Assembly: GCF_024204685.1 (NCBI RefSeq)
Contig: NZ_CP100350.1
Location: 2,768,501 to 2,832,500 of the forward strand
DNA length: 64,000 nt
Source of the DNA: Gilvimarinus sp. DA14
GTDB lineage: Bacteria; Pseudomonadota; Gammaproteobacteria; Pseudomonadales; Cellvibrionaceae
Reading direction: 5' to 3'
The position numbers and the translations under genes were made by a program. The notes below the pieces were generated by a model, which was given only the letters and a program-made list of their open reading frames with translations, made no database searches and was not told the DNA's origin. How positions within the stretch are numbered: the first letter of the stretch is position 1; each line of letters begins with the position of its first letter. Below are positions 38,358 to 46,864 of this stretch, one piece after another.

Positions 38358-39515
38358 TTACAGGTGTTTAGCGCTCCACTCGGGGTAGTCTTTAAGAATT
38401 TCTGCGGGTTTATCGGTATACCAGGCGTAGCCGTCGCGGCGTTCCTGGGAAATTTCCATAACATCGTAGTGCACGGAGCCGTCCCGATCACCCACCACCG
38501 GCTTGTTGCTGCCAATTTCGCAAAAGCGACCCCAAATAGGCCCCGCCCCTGGCTTTTTGACCAGAACATTGTGACCGTCTTTATCCTTTTCCCACGCCAA
38601 ACCGTGCAGCTGATTCGCCGCGAACCAGTCGTGCGCGGCGCTAATGGCCTGTTTAAGTGCGTCGCTGGGGGCGTCGAGCGTCATTAAAAATTCAACCAGC
38701 TCGGCGCTTTCGGCGGTTGCCAGGGCAACGGGTTCAAACTTACGGGCGTTGATGGGGGCCAGAGTGTCCGCCTCGTGCTGGGCGCCCCAGATGGTGCGTT
38801 TACCGTCCACCACCACTTGGGTATCAAGCACGGCCTGTATGCCCTGGGCAAAACTGTCTTGCGCCTGTTTCGCCAGCTCTGGCGAAATAAACTGCAAGGG
38901 CTCGCGGCGATTAGCAGCGGCTTCTATCACCCGCAGCAGCTTGCCCATGGCCTCGTCGTTATAGGTAATGTAGTCGTGATAGCCGCCGGTCAGGGGAAAG
39001 TTCTGCGGCCATCCTCCATTGGGGTACTGCGCCTGCATAATCAGCTTGATGGCACGCTCGACGCCCTGCGCGTAGCGTGGGGTTTTGCTGGTGTTATAGG
39101 TACGGGCTAAAAACCAGATTTGCGTGGTGGTAGCGCCGTTGTCAAAGGTGGGTATGTAGTGCTTCTCGACCCCAAGCATCTGTCCCGGCTGGCGGGGTTC
39201 AAGGCTCATGTCGGTGCGTTTGGACCAGCCGCCCGAGGGCGTTTGGTAACTTAAAATAATGTCGGCAATGCGCTTTGCGTCGTCGGTGTGAAAGTAGGCG
39301 TCTTCCGGATTTGGGTCAAAGCCAAAACGTTTCGTGGGCGGCGCCTCAAGCGGCTGCTCGCGTCCGCTGTCTCGCAGCTCCTGGCTAAAGACCTGTTGAT
39401 CCTTTTGCGCCAAGGTTTGCGACAGCTCGCGATACTGTTGTAGCGCTTGGTCCGTTGCGGCCGCCACAGGCAGCGCACTGCACAGCAGCAGGGTAAAAGC
39501 GATGGGGCGATACAT
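38358..39515 (-). CDS. Pectate lyase, polysaccharide lyase family 10
   Basis: This 385-residue secreted enzyme has a signal peptide ending A-V-A-A-A. Starting at 39515 (GGAG ahead) gives a proper signal sequence; the frame extends to 39566 without support. Family PL10 marks are S-G-G-W-S-K-R-T-D near 77-85, T-F-D-N-G-A-T-T-T-Q near 105-114, Y-P-N-G-G-W-P-Q-N-F near 146-155, Y-H-D-Y-I-T-Y-N-D near 160-168 and the C-terminal W-G-R-F-C-E-I near 331-337. It cleaves polygalacturonate by beta-elimination. It is expected in the periplasm or secreted; no lipobox or CBM is attached. Confidence 0.93.
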   Translation of the reverse strand: MYRPIAFTLLLCSALPVAAATDQALQQYRELSQTLAQKDQQVFSQELRDSGREQPLEAPPTKRFGFDPNPEDAYFHTDDAKRIADIILSYQTPSGGWSKRTDMSLEPRQPGQMLGVEKHYIPTFDNGATTTQIWFLARTYNTSKTPRYAQGVERAIKLIMQAQYPNGGWPQNFPLTGGYHDYITYNDEAMGKLLRVIEAAANRREPLQFISPELAKQAQDSFAQGIQAVLDTQVVVDGKRTIWGAQHEADTLAPINARKFEPVALATAESAELVEFLMTLDAPSDALKQAISAAHDWFAANQLHGLAWEKDKDGHNVLVKKPGAGPIWGRFCEIGSNKPVVGDRDGSVHYDVMEISQERRDGYAWYTDKPAEILKDYPEWSAKHL

Positions 39516-39592
39516 AGAAACTCCAGATGATCTTATTGTGCCGACAGTATAATATGGTCTGACCAATTAACAATAATGGTCAGGCTGATTCT

Positions 39593-40042
39593 ATGTTTCG
39601 ATTCGTTAAGTTGCTGGCACTGGTCGCCCTTGCCCCTGTGAGTAACGCCGACTGTCTTGCGCCCAAGGCGTTAACCGAACTGGATTATCAATACGAGCAG
39701 GCGCTGCGCACGGGAGACCGTGAGTTTTTACAGCAGTTGCTGTTGCCAGATTTTGTATGGGTGCATAACCATGCCGTGGCCCATGAAAGCAAAGCCGATT
39801 TGCTCGCCCGCCTGGGGCCGGATTATCAGACTCTCAAGTCCCGCGAGCCCAGCGATGTCAAAGTGATTCGCACGGCGACGACAGCGGTGATTCACGGTTT
39901 ATCGACGGTGGATAAATTCACCGACGGCCCACGCCACGCTAACAGTTATCGCTTTATGCGGACTTACGTAAAACACGGTGACGAGTGCCGGTTACTGGCG
40001 GGGCAGACTATGAAGGTGTGGAGTACAGAAACCGACAATTAG
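39593..40042 (+). CDS. Secreted DUF4440/NTF2-like protein
   Basis: This 149-residue protein has a signal peptide (about 19 residues, S-N-A before D-C). The NTF2-like domain includes A-L-R-T-G-D-R-E-F-L-Q-Q-L-L-L-P-D-F-V-W-V-H and a late R-F-M-R-T-Y-V. Such domains are common, and some act on small ligands. Two Cys residues (Cys21 and a C-terminal Cys) may form a disulfide. It is divergent from the pectate lyase; no specific role can be given. Confidence 0.75.
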   Translation: MFRFVKLLALVALAPVSNADCLAPKALTELDYQYEQALRTGDREFLQQLLLPDFVWVHNHAVAHESKADLLARLGPDYQTLKSREPSDVKVIRTATTAVIHGLSTVDKFTDGPRHANSYRFMRTYVKHGDECRLLAGQTMKVWSTETDN

Positions 40043-40129
40043 CCTCGCAAGTGTTGACGCCATCGGTGATTAAGCAATAGCCGAATTGTGCTAAGCTTGT
40101 GCGTTAAATAATAACAACTGGAGGCAAGG

Positions 40130-41083
40130 ATGAGCCTTAGTACCCGCACACGGTTTTTGTTTTTCGTCACGTTTTTGATTTGCGTATTATTGGTTTACGG
40201 GTTCTTATCTGCAAACAAGCAGTCAATCCAAGCAGAACCGGATATCAGTCGTATAAATTCCTCTTCAGCATCGCTCTCGAAAGGCGTAGACACACCCACT
40301 GCCGAGCCCGCGACAGAGCTTAATTTGCCAGAATCCGCGCGCCGCAATCCGCAGAACTTTGCCGACGAAGACAAATACCGGCGCTTATGGGTTGAGCGAG
40401 GAAAGGATGAGGAGCAGCTGGAAATTTATAAAAGCTACTCCATGGACACTCTTAAAGCTTTGTCAGAGGATGGCGATGTCTACGCCACTATGGCCTTAGC
40501 AGAAGAAAATGATCACTGGTTGTTTAAGACTGATTTAAAACGCTTTCAAGCCTTAAGCGAGCAAGAGCAACAGCAGGCTCTGCTTGAGGTGGAGCAGGAG
40601 AGCTTGCGATTGCGGCGCTTGGCGGCGGCGCAGGGCTCGACGCAAGCGATTAGTTCCCTGTTCTACGAAAAAGGCTCTTTACTGCATTTAATTGAAAATG
40701 AGGGCTTTGGTCGGTCTGCCGACTATCATCGCCGGGTGTATGGCTACGATGACCCGGCGGTACCCTTAGAGTGGGAGTTGGCGATGGATGCCGCTGCGCT
40801 TGCGGTGGTGTTGGGGCGGCGCGGAGATGTTACCTTTGCGCAGGTTAATCTTTCAGCTTTAGCTAAAGATTATGGTTTTGAAGTCACGCTGACGGATTGG
40901 CCAGAGATATTAAACCGCGCCGATACATTTTATAGCGAGATTGCTCGGCAGCGCTCGAGCCTGGGGTTGGAGCCTTTCGATAACTCGGTGGTCAGTGGCT
41001 ACAATGGCAATTACCGGGGTGAGCCCAACCATTTTTATTCAAACCTATCGCCCGATCGCTTGCCTGAACTTGAGTTGAGATGA
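40130..41083 (+). CDS. Hypothetical membrane-anchored protein with Sel1-like helical repeats
   Basis: This 317-residue protein has one N-terminal membrane helix (about residues 8-27) and a Ser/Pro-rich linker to about residue 65. The helical body shows Sel1/TPR-like stretches such as L-S-E-D-G-D-V-Y-A-T-M-A-L-A and L-A-A-A-Q-G-S-T-Q-A-I-S. The rest is charged. No catalytic motif was seen. GGAGGCAAGG before the ATG is a strong ribosome binding site. It probably acts in the periplasm; function is unknown. Confidence 0.65.
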   Translation: MSLSTRTRFLFFVTFLICVLLVYGFLSANKQSIQAEPDISRINSSSASLSKGVDTPTAEPATELNLPESARRNPQNFADEDKYRRLWVERGKDEEQLEIYKSYSMDTLKALSEDGDVYATMALAEENDHWLFKTDLKRFQALSEQEQQQALLEVEQESLRLRRLAAAQGSTQAISSLFYEKGSLLHLIENEGFGRSADYHRRVYGYDDPAVPLEWELAMDAAALAVVLGRRGDVTFAQVNLSALAKDYGFEVTLTDWPEILNRADTFYSEIARQRSSLGLEPFDNSVVSGYNGNYRGEPNHFYSNLSPDRLPELELR

Positions 41084-41300
41084 GCCTTTGTCATCGATTG
41101 TTCCGAGGTAACCTCTGGCAGATTTGCGAACCAACCACTTATCAACATCATCGCAAAGGGCGCCGGTTGTGAATTGTGGCTTACCCACGGCGAATAAGTG
41201 CAACTAAGGTTCAGAGTGAATTGAGTCGCTTGGCCTGACGGCTTATGATAAAAAATTCATAAATGCTGGAGCTGGTGCATCCGGCCATCAGGAAAAACCC

Positions 41301-41705
41301 ATGACAGGCGCTCCTAGATCAGACACTACTGACGATCCCCTTGATACTCATCGCAAGCATATTGGTGCGCTGGAAAAAGAGTGTCCGGTACGCGCCGCCA
41401 TTAATGTGTTGCGCGGTCGCTGGAAGCCATCCATTCTCTGCGAAATCTCCCGCGGGCCGCAGCGTTACTCGGATTTACGTCGCACCCTGCCGCAGGTGTC
41501 AGCGCAAACCATGACCGTGCAACTGCGCGAACTGGAAGCCGATGGGCTGGTGATACGCGACGTCTATGCCGAAGTGCCGGTGCGGGTTGAGTATCGCCTG
41601 ACACCCCTAGCCGAATCTCTGTCGGAAGTAATGGAACAGCTGGAGGCCTGGGGCGAACGCTACCTGGCCGAGCGCTCTGAGGGGCAGTCACAAAAACCTG
41701 AGTAA
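41301..41705 (+). CDS. HxlR-family transcriptional regulator
   Basis: This 134-residue winged-helix protein has the HxlR core: C-P-V-R-A-A-I-N-V-L-R-G-R-W-K-P-S-I-L near residues 28-46, then Y-S-D-L-R-R-x-L-P-x-V-S-A-Q-T-M-T near 57-73 and V-E-Y-R-L-T-P-L near 95-102. Cys28 is in the place of the redox-active Cys of HxlR regulators such as YodB and HypR. The azoreductase gene 77 bp downstream is a likely target, as with YodB and azoR1 in Bacillus. Confidence 0.88.
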   Translation: MTGAPRSDTTDDPLDTHRKHIGALEKECPVRAAINVLRGRWKPSILCEISRGPQRYSDLRRTLPQVSAQTMTVQLRELEADGLVIRDVYAEVPVRVEYRLTPLAESLSEVMEQLEAWGERYLAERSEGQSQKPE

Positions 41706-41748
41706 CTCCCAAAACTGGTTCTGGATGGGTGTGAACCCCGCGTGACAA

Positions 41749-41764
41749 AGTGTGTTGACACACT
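41749..41764. promoter_or_regulatory. Palindrome upstream of azoR, candidate HxlR operator
   Basis: AGTGTGT-TG-ACACACT is a perfect 7-bp inverted repeat ending 18 bp before the azoR start. It overlaps a TTGACA hexamer. Position and symmetry suit a dimeric repressor. Confidence 0.55.
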
Positions 41765-41782
41765 CATCACCGGAGAACATCC

Positions 41783-42472
41783 ATGACCAAGCTACTTATT
41801 ATTAACAGCAGCGGGCGTATTAATCGCTCGATTACCCGCCAGCTAACCGCCGAATTTCGCCGCCAATGGCAGGCGGCTGCTCCCGCCACTGAGGTTATAG
41901 AGCGCGACCTGATTGCCGAGCCGCCCGCTTTCGTTAATGAGCCGTGGGTTGCGGCGGCGTTTGCCGACCCCGAACAACATACTCCACAAATGCAGCAGGC
42001 TATCGCCCCCAGCGATCAGTTGGTGGATGAGCTGATGTCGGCCGACCATGTGGTTATAGGCGCACCCTTATATAACTTTGGCATGCCTGCAGTGTTAAAA
42101 GCCTATTTCGATCAAGTTGTGCGGGTCGGTCGCACCTTTGCCTTTGACGCATCTCAGCCTAACCCTTACACACCGCTGCTGCCGCAAACGCCCGTCACGG
42201 TGATCACCAGCGCTGGCGATGGCGCCCTGTTGCCAGGCGGAGAACTCTACTCACTTAACACTTTGGAGCCCGCCATCAAAACCATTGCGGGGTTCATTGG
42301 ATTGGCCGAGCCTGAGTTTATTCGCGTGGGCTACGAGGAGTATCAAGATAACCGGCACTTAGATTCTAAGGCTCGGGCGTTTGAGGATCTGACGCAGCGT
42401 ATAGAAGGATTAACGGAAGCTACTGTCTATGCTGAAGGCGCAAAGGGGCGTGCACCCGTCGCTATGGCTTGA
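41783..42472 (+). CDS. azoR: FMN-dependent NADH-azoreductase
   Basis: This 229-residue flavodoxin-fold quinone/azo reductase shows I-N-S-S-G-R-I-N-R-S-I-T near the start (FMN phosphate loop) and A-P-L-Y-N-F-G-M-P-A-V-L-K-A-Y-F-D near residues 94-110. It also shows the T-S-A-G-D-G loop near 138-143. AzoR enzymes reduce quinones by two electrons and protect against electrophile stress. GGAGAA precedes the ATG. Confidence 0.93.
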   Translation: MTKLLIINSSGRINRSITRQLTAEFRRQWQAAAPATEVIERDLIAEPPAFVNEPWVAAAFADPEQHTPQMQQAIAPSDQLVDELMSADHVVIGAPLYNFGMPAVLKAYFDQVVRVGRTFAFDASQPNPYTPLLPQTPVTVITSAGDGALLPGGELYSLNTLEPAIKTIAGFIGLAEPEFIRVGYEEYQDNRHLDSKARAFEDLTQRIEGLTEATVYAEGAKGRAPVAMA

Positions 42473-42514
42473 TCTTGCGAATTACGATAGCTGCACCAGA
42501 AGCAGAGGAAGAAG

Positions 42515-42545
42515 TTGGGCAGGCCCGCTTTCGGGGCCTGCCCAA
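42515..42545. terminator. Hairpin between convergent azoR and TonB receptor genes
   Basis: TTGGGCAGGCCC and GGGCCTGCCCAA form a perfect 12-bp stem with a 7-nt loop. There is no T-tract on either side. It sits in the 82-bp gap between the two stop codons. Confidence 0.6.
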
Positions 42546-42554
42546 GTGCAGAGA

Positions 42555-44948
42555 TTAAAAACTCATCTGTAAACTCAGCCAGTAATTGCGACCGGCGTCT
42601 TTGATGTTGTAATCGTCGGTAAAAATCACTTCGCTCACCGCGCCGCGGCCGGTGGCCAGGGTGTAAACACCGTCGCCGTCCAGGTCGACAAAGTCTGTGG
42701 TGTAAGAGGTAAAGTCTTCATCCAGCAGATTGTTAACGCGGCCGTACAGGGTGATGTTGTCGGTAATTTGCCAGTTCAGGCCCAAGTGGTACAAGTCGTA
42801 GTTTTTGTAGTACACCGGCTTGTCCAGCACGTTATCCCAGCTGCGATAGCGATCCGAGCGCAGCTCTGCCTGCAAGGTCATGGTAACGCTGGGCAAAATG
42901 GCCCAATCCAGTGAGGCATTGGCCATATGCTCGGCCGTGTTGGTCAGCGGTTGACCTTCCTGGGGGCCGCTTTTCTGCTCGCTGTCGGTCCAGGTGTAGT
43001 TGGCGTTAACCGACCAGTTATCGCTGATCAGGTAGCGGCCGGCAATTTCTACACCCTGAATGTCGACTTTGTCGATATTAATTTTTTGGCTGTAGGTGTC
43101 ATAGCCCAGGGCGTCATAGGCACCCAGGTTTACACAGGGGCGTTGACCTCCGGTGGTTTCACAGCTGTAGATGGTGTCGCCGCGTGCAATCTTGTCTTCA
43201 AACTGAGTGTTGAAGTAGGTTGCATTGAAGTTATGGCCGTTCATGCTGGTCCAGTAGAGTGCGATTTCGCTGTTAACACTGGTTTCTGGTTCCAGCTCGG
43301 GGTTGCCCGCGAACGGCGAAGTACCCTGACCGCCAAAGCCGGTGATACCGTCATACAGATCGGTGGTTTGTGGGGTTTTATACCCGGTAGCCACACCACC
43401 TTTTACGGTCCAGCTGTCACTGATGGTGTACACACCGTAAAGTCGCGGCGACACCTGGCTGCCAAACACATCGTGTTCGTCGTAGCGTACCCCGGCGGTA
43501 ACGGTGAAGGGGGTTATCGGGGTCCAGCTGTCTTCGACAAACAGCGAGTACATTTTTTGCTCTTGTACCGCACCCGGGTTGCCGCTTTCCATGCCGAACA
43601 CGCCGTCTTCCAGCTCACCGTCAATTACCTGGCCGCCAATCACCAGCATGTGACTGCCCATGGCCTCAAGCGGAATATCCACGCGGGCGTCCAGGGTGTA
43701 CTGGCTGCTGTCCAGTGGGCGATCGGGGCGTGGTAGGAAGGTATCTTCGGCCAGATCGCGGCGTTCGTCTTCGCTCATTCCGGCGTATTCACCCACGCCG
43801 TCGTACATCTCTTGTAACTGCAAACGTTCGGCGACAGTCAGTGGCAGGGTGCGGCCGTCGTTCTGAGTGTCCACGTAAGACAAAGAGAGATAGCTGGTGC
43901 CGAAGCCCCAGGTGGCGTCGTGGCTCAGGGACCACCATTCGCGATTAAATTCCTGATCCGCAGCATAGCCTGCGCGGGGGTTAACCTGGCCGCCGCGCGC
44001 CTGCCACAGCGCTTCAATGTTGTCTTTGGTGCCTAGTGGGTAGGACAGCTCGCCATTGTCCGGGTTGGTAAAGGGCGTGTTGTCGTAAACCTGCTCGGAA
44101 AAGTCGTAGTCAAAACGCAGGGTGTTATTTTGATTGGGGGTATAGGTCAAGCTGACGCCGTATTCCTGCTTTTCGCTGTCTACGGTGCGCCCGCCGCTGC
44201 CAAAACCCAGGCTGCGCACATGCACGGTGCCATTGGGGTCAACCGCGGGTTCAAACTGGGGGGAAGAGGCTTCGGATTCATAGTAGCTACCGCGTACACC
44301 CAGCGCCAGCGTGTTGGCAATTAAAGGGCCGGAGGCGGAGAAGTCCACCTGGCCGTCGTTGCCAAAATCGTCATTCTCTTGAATGGTGCCGGCCAGGTTT
44401 AAGGTGCCGTGCCAGCGGTCGGTCACTTTTTTGGTGATGATATTAATAACCCCGCCCATGGCATCGGCGCCGTACAGGGTAGAGGCTGGGCCGCGAATCA
44501 CTTCGATACGCTCGATGGCCTCGGCCGGCGGCATATGGCCAAAAGCATTGCCGCCGAAGTTGTTGGGGTAAATGTCGCCGTGGTTATTCTGGCGTTTGCC
44601 ATCAATCAAATACAGGGTGTACTCGCCGGTCAAGCCGCGCATGCTCACACTGCCTTGGCCGGTTTTATCGCGGGTGGTGCCGATATCAATACCTTCCTGG
44701 TACTTCAACATATCAAGCAGATTGACGTGGGGCCGGGTGAGAATTTCCCCTTGATCAATCACCGAAATACTGGCCGGTGCGTCGGTGATTTTTTGCTCGA
44801 AACCCGAGGCTGTCACTACGATTTCTTCGGTGACTTTCGGCTCTTTGCTTGGTTCTGCCTGTGCCGATAGTGCCAGTAAAGTCGATGTGCTCAGTCCGAT
44901 TAAACCGCTGAACCGGTATTGATGAATAGCCAAAACTAATATCCCCAA
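42555..44948 (-). CDS. TonB-dependent receptor, FepA/CirA-like
   Basis: This protein of about 790 residues has a signal peptide ending A-Q-A, a TonB box E-E-I-V-V-T-A-S-G, and a plug with L-L-D-M-L-K-Y-Q-E-G-I-D-I and I-E-V-I-R-G-P-A-S-T-L-Y-G-A-D-A-M-G-G. The barrel ends L-S-L-Q-M-S-F. Plug features resemble catecholate siderophore/colicin I receptors, but no siderophore genes are nearby. The frame opens with TTG at 44948; a TTG at 44933 with GGGGA eight bases ahead looks better and would remove five residues. The ligand is unknown. Confidence 0.88.
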   Translation of the reverse strand: MGILVLAIHQYRFSGLIGLSTSTLLALSAQAEPSKEPKVTEEIVVTASGFEQKITDAPASISVIDQGEILTRPHVNLLDMLKYQEGIDIGTTRDKTGQGSVSMRGLTGEYTLYLIDGKRQNNHGDIYPNNFGGNAFGHMPPAEAIERIEVIRGPASTLYGADAMGGVINIITKKVTDRWHGTLNLAGTIQENDDFGNDGQVDFSASGPLIANTLALGVRGSYYESEASSPQFEPAVDPNGTVHVRSLGFGSGGRTVDSEKQEYGVSLTYTPNQNNTLRFDYDFSEQVYDNTPFTNPDNGELSYPLGTKDNIEALWQARGGQVNPRAGYAADQEFNREWWSLSHDATWGFGTSYLSLSYVDTQNDGRTLPLTVAERLQLQEMYDGVGEYAGMSEDERRDLAEDTFLPRPDRPLDSSQYTLDARVDIPLEAMGSHMLVIGGQVIDGELEDGVFGMESGNPGAVQEQKMYSLFVEDSWTPITPFTVTAGVRYDEHDVFGSQVSPRLYGVYTISDSWTVKGGVATGYKTPQTTDLYDGITGFGGQGTSPFAGNPELEPETSVNSEIALYWTSMNGHNFNATYFNTQFEDKIARGDTIYSCETTGGQRPCVNLGAYDALGYDTYSQKINIDKVDIQGVEIAGRYLISDNWSVNANYTWTDSEQKSGPQEGQPLTNTAEHMANASLDWAILPSVTMTLQAELRSDRYRSWDNVLDKPVYYKNYDLYHLGLNWQITDNITLYGRVNNLLDEDFTSYTTDFVDLDGDGVYTLATGRGAVSEVIFTDDYNIKDAGRNYWLSLQMSF

Positions 44949-45121
44949 TTAATCGTTTTAATAATGAGGTCGAGAATTATTCACATTTGTGTGAGATTTT
45001 CAAGCGAAAATGTAAATAACTGTTTCTTGAGAGTGGGTCTACGCGGTTTTTGCGATTTTTCTGTGGATAACTTTGGCGGGTGAATCGGGGATAGGGAGGT
45101 TGCGGCGGATGCCAGGTGCGG

Positions 45122-45146
45122 GCAGCGGCCATTGCTTGTGGCCGCT
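45122..45146 (-). terminator. Hairpin after rdgB
   Basis: CAGCGGCCA and TGGCCGCTG form a perfect 9-bp stem with a 7-nt loop, 16 bp beyond the rdgB stop. There is no T-tract, so it may be a weak terminator or 3'-end stabiliser of the metX operon transcript. Confidence 0.5.
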
Positions 45147-45161
45147 GGAGAGGGGAGACGG

Positions 45162-45752
45162 TTACTGTAGTTGTGCCAGTAGAGCTTTTAGGGCTTTGGC
45201 TCGGTGACTGATACGGCCTTTCTCATCTTTACTAAGCTCGGCGGCGGCGCAATTGTGTTCGGGAACAAAGAACAGTGGGTCATAGCCAAAGCCGCCGTCA
45301 CCCGCGGGGGCTTCGAGAATACTGCCCTCCCAGCTGCCCTGACAAATAAGGGGCGTTGGGTCTTCGCTGTGGCGCATAAACACCAGCACGCATTGATAGC
45401 GCGCCCCACGATTTTCGCTGGGCACGCCTTTTAGGGCCTCAAGAAGTTTGGCATTGTTACTTTCATTGGTGGCCTGGGTACCAGAGTAGCGCGCCGAATA
45501 AATGCCGGGTTGGCCGTTTAGATAGTCAACTTCAATCCCCGAGTCATCCGCTAGGGCGGGCAGGCCGGTAGCCAGGCAGGCGTTGCGCGCTTTGAGTATG
45601 GCGTTTTCCACAAAGCTCAGGCCGGTTTCTTCGGCGTCCGTTACCTGGAAATGCGATTGGGGTAATACCTCAAAGCCCACCCCGGCCAGCAGTTGCTGAA
45701 ACTCTTTTAACTTACCCGGGTTAGAGCTTGCCAATACCACTTGCTGAATCAT
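45162..45752 (-). CDS. rdgB: XTP/dITP pyrophosphatase (RdgB/HAM1)
   Basis: This 196-residue house-cleaning enzyme hydrolyses dITP, XTP and related noncanonical purine nucleotides. The start V-V-L-A-S-S-N-P-G-K-L-K-E-F is typical, and D-D-S-G-I-E-V-D-Y-L near 67-76, G-I-Y-S-A-R-Y near 83-89 and the C-terminal S-H-R-A-K-A-L are all present. Its ATG overlaps the DUF4426 stop by one base. It closes the metX-metW-DUF4426-rdgB run seen in Pseudomonas. Confidence 0.96.
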   Translation of the reverse strand: MIQQVVLASSNPGKLKEFQQLLAGVGFEVLPQSHFQVTDAEETGLSFVENAILKARNACLATGLPALADDSGIEVDYLNGQPGIYSARYSGTQATNESNNAKLLEALKGVPSENRGARYQCVLVFMRHSEDPTPLICQGSWEGSILEAPAGDGGFGYDPLFFVPEHNCAAAELSKDEKGRISHRAKALKALLAQLQ

Positions 45753-46246
45753 TACTCGGCCTCTTGGACATAGAGTTTGCGCGAAAATCTTACCTCGAGC
45801 GGTGTGCCACTTTGCTCGGGTATGACCTGGATAGCAAAGTTATACACTTCTTCATTGGTGTGTTTGAGCGGGGCGATATAGTAGGTGGCCTCCCCCTCGC
45901 TAATGGTTTGAAAATCCAGCGTCTGCATTTGTTGAATTAAATTTTTTGCGGTGCCCGAAACTTTGGCCGGCAGGCCCAAACTGGTTTTGCCGTCTTTGCT
46001 TTGGGTGACACTAATATTTACCAAAACCTGATTGCGGGCGCGGTTAATTTGGTAAATCTCCGCTACCGCCGGTGGTACAAAAGCGCTGTTAAAAACGCTG
46101 AAATGTACGGTGTAGCTGCCAAAGGTTTTGCTGCGTTCGGATTCGTCCAGCTCGCGCGCACTGGGGATTTCTTTTTGTGCCCAAGCTAAGCTGCTGCTCA
46201 GCAATAAAATGACACAAGCCAAGCGGGGAAAGTGGCGCAGATTCAT
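45752..46246 (-). CDS. DUF4426 periplasmic protein
   Basis: This 164-residue protein has a signal peptide (to about residue 23, A-W-A) and a DUF4426 domain with F-G-S-Y-T-V-H-F-S-V-F-N-S near 42-54. Family members are uncharacterised but consistently sit between metW and rdgB in gammaproteobacteria. Tight spacing on both sides supports cotranscription. Confidence 0.88.
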   Translation of the reverse strand: MNLRHFPRLACVILLLSSSLAWAQKEIPSARELDESERSKTFGSYTVHFSVFNSAFVPPAVAEIYQINRARNQVLVNISVTQSKDGKTSLGLPAKVSGTAKNLIQQMQTLDFQTISEGEATYYIAPLKHTNEEVYNFAIQVIPEQSGTPLEVRFSRKLYVQEAE

Positions 46247-46274
46247 GTGCGTCTCCGTGGTAAGTCGTTAATAG

Positions 46275-46862
46275 CTATTTACTCAGATGGTAAATCGCCG
46301 TCTCGCCAAATAAGTTGGGTGATAAATTCCCCAACCACTGGGCTGATTGTTGATTCACTACCTGGCGATGCAGCACATTGATATGCTTTTCGCGACACAA
46401 GACTTCAAAGTCTGTGAAGGTACAAAAGTGAATGTTGGGGGTGTCGTACCACTCGTAGGGTAGCAGGTCGGATACCGGCATGCGGCCTTTAATGGCCAGA
46501 TGATAGCGCGCCTTCCAGTGGCCGAAGTTGGGAAAGGTAATAATGCATTCTTTACCCACGCGCAGCATTTCATCCAGCACTATGTGCGGATAGCGCATAG
46601 TCTGTAGGGCCTGTGTCATGAGTACGGTATCGAAGCTGTTGTCTTCGAAGTTACCCAGGCCGTGCTCCAGGTTTTGGTTAATCACATTCACGCCGCGAGT
46701 GATGCAGGTTTGAATTTGCTGTGGGTCAATTTCCAGGCCGTAGCCCTGCACCTGCTTTTTTTCGCTCAGCAGCGCCAGTAAGCTGCCGTCGCCACAGGCT
46801 AAATCCAGTACGCGACTTTCGGGGGCAATCCAGGTGAGTAGCTGGTTAAAATCGAAGCGCAT
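46275..46862 (-). CDS. metW: Methionine biosynthesis protein MetW
   Basis: This 195-residue SAM-dependent methyltransferase-fold protein has motif I as V-L-D-L-A-C-G-D-G-S-L-L near residues 18-29. Downstream are Y-G-L-E-I-D, F-D-T-V-L-M-T-Q-A-L-Q and F-P-N-F-G-H-W. MetW is encoded with metX and is needed for, or stimulates, the homoserine acyltransferase step in several bacteria. It starts 2 bp after metX. Confidence 0.95.
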   Translation of the reverse strand: MRFDFNQLLTWIAPESRVLDLACGDGSLLALLSEKKQVQGYGLEIDPQQIQTCITRGVNVINQNLEHGLGNFEDNSFDTVLMTQALQTMRYPHIVLDEMLRVGKECIITFPNFGHWKARYHLAIKGRMPVSDLLPYEWYDTPNIHFCTFTDFEVLCREKHINVLHRQVVNQQSAQWLGNLSPNLFGETAIYHLSK

Positions 46863-46864
46863 GG

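Noticed and set aside
42927..43736. Plus-strand ORF of 269 codons opposite the second TonB receptor
   Set aside because: It is antisense to a complete receptor barrel and shows no family resemblance.
44950..45000. AT-rich sequence ahead of the FepA-like receptor as a Fur box
   Set aside because: It has ATTATT-like pieces and a TCACA-TTTG-TGTGA symmetry, but no acceptable match to the 19-bp Fur consensus, so iron control is not claimed.
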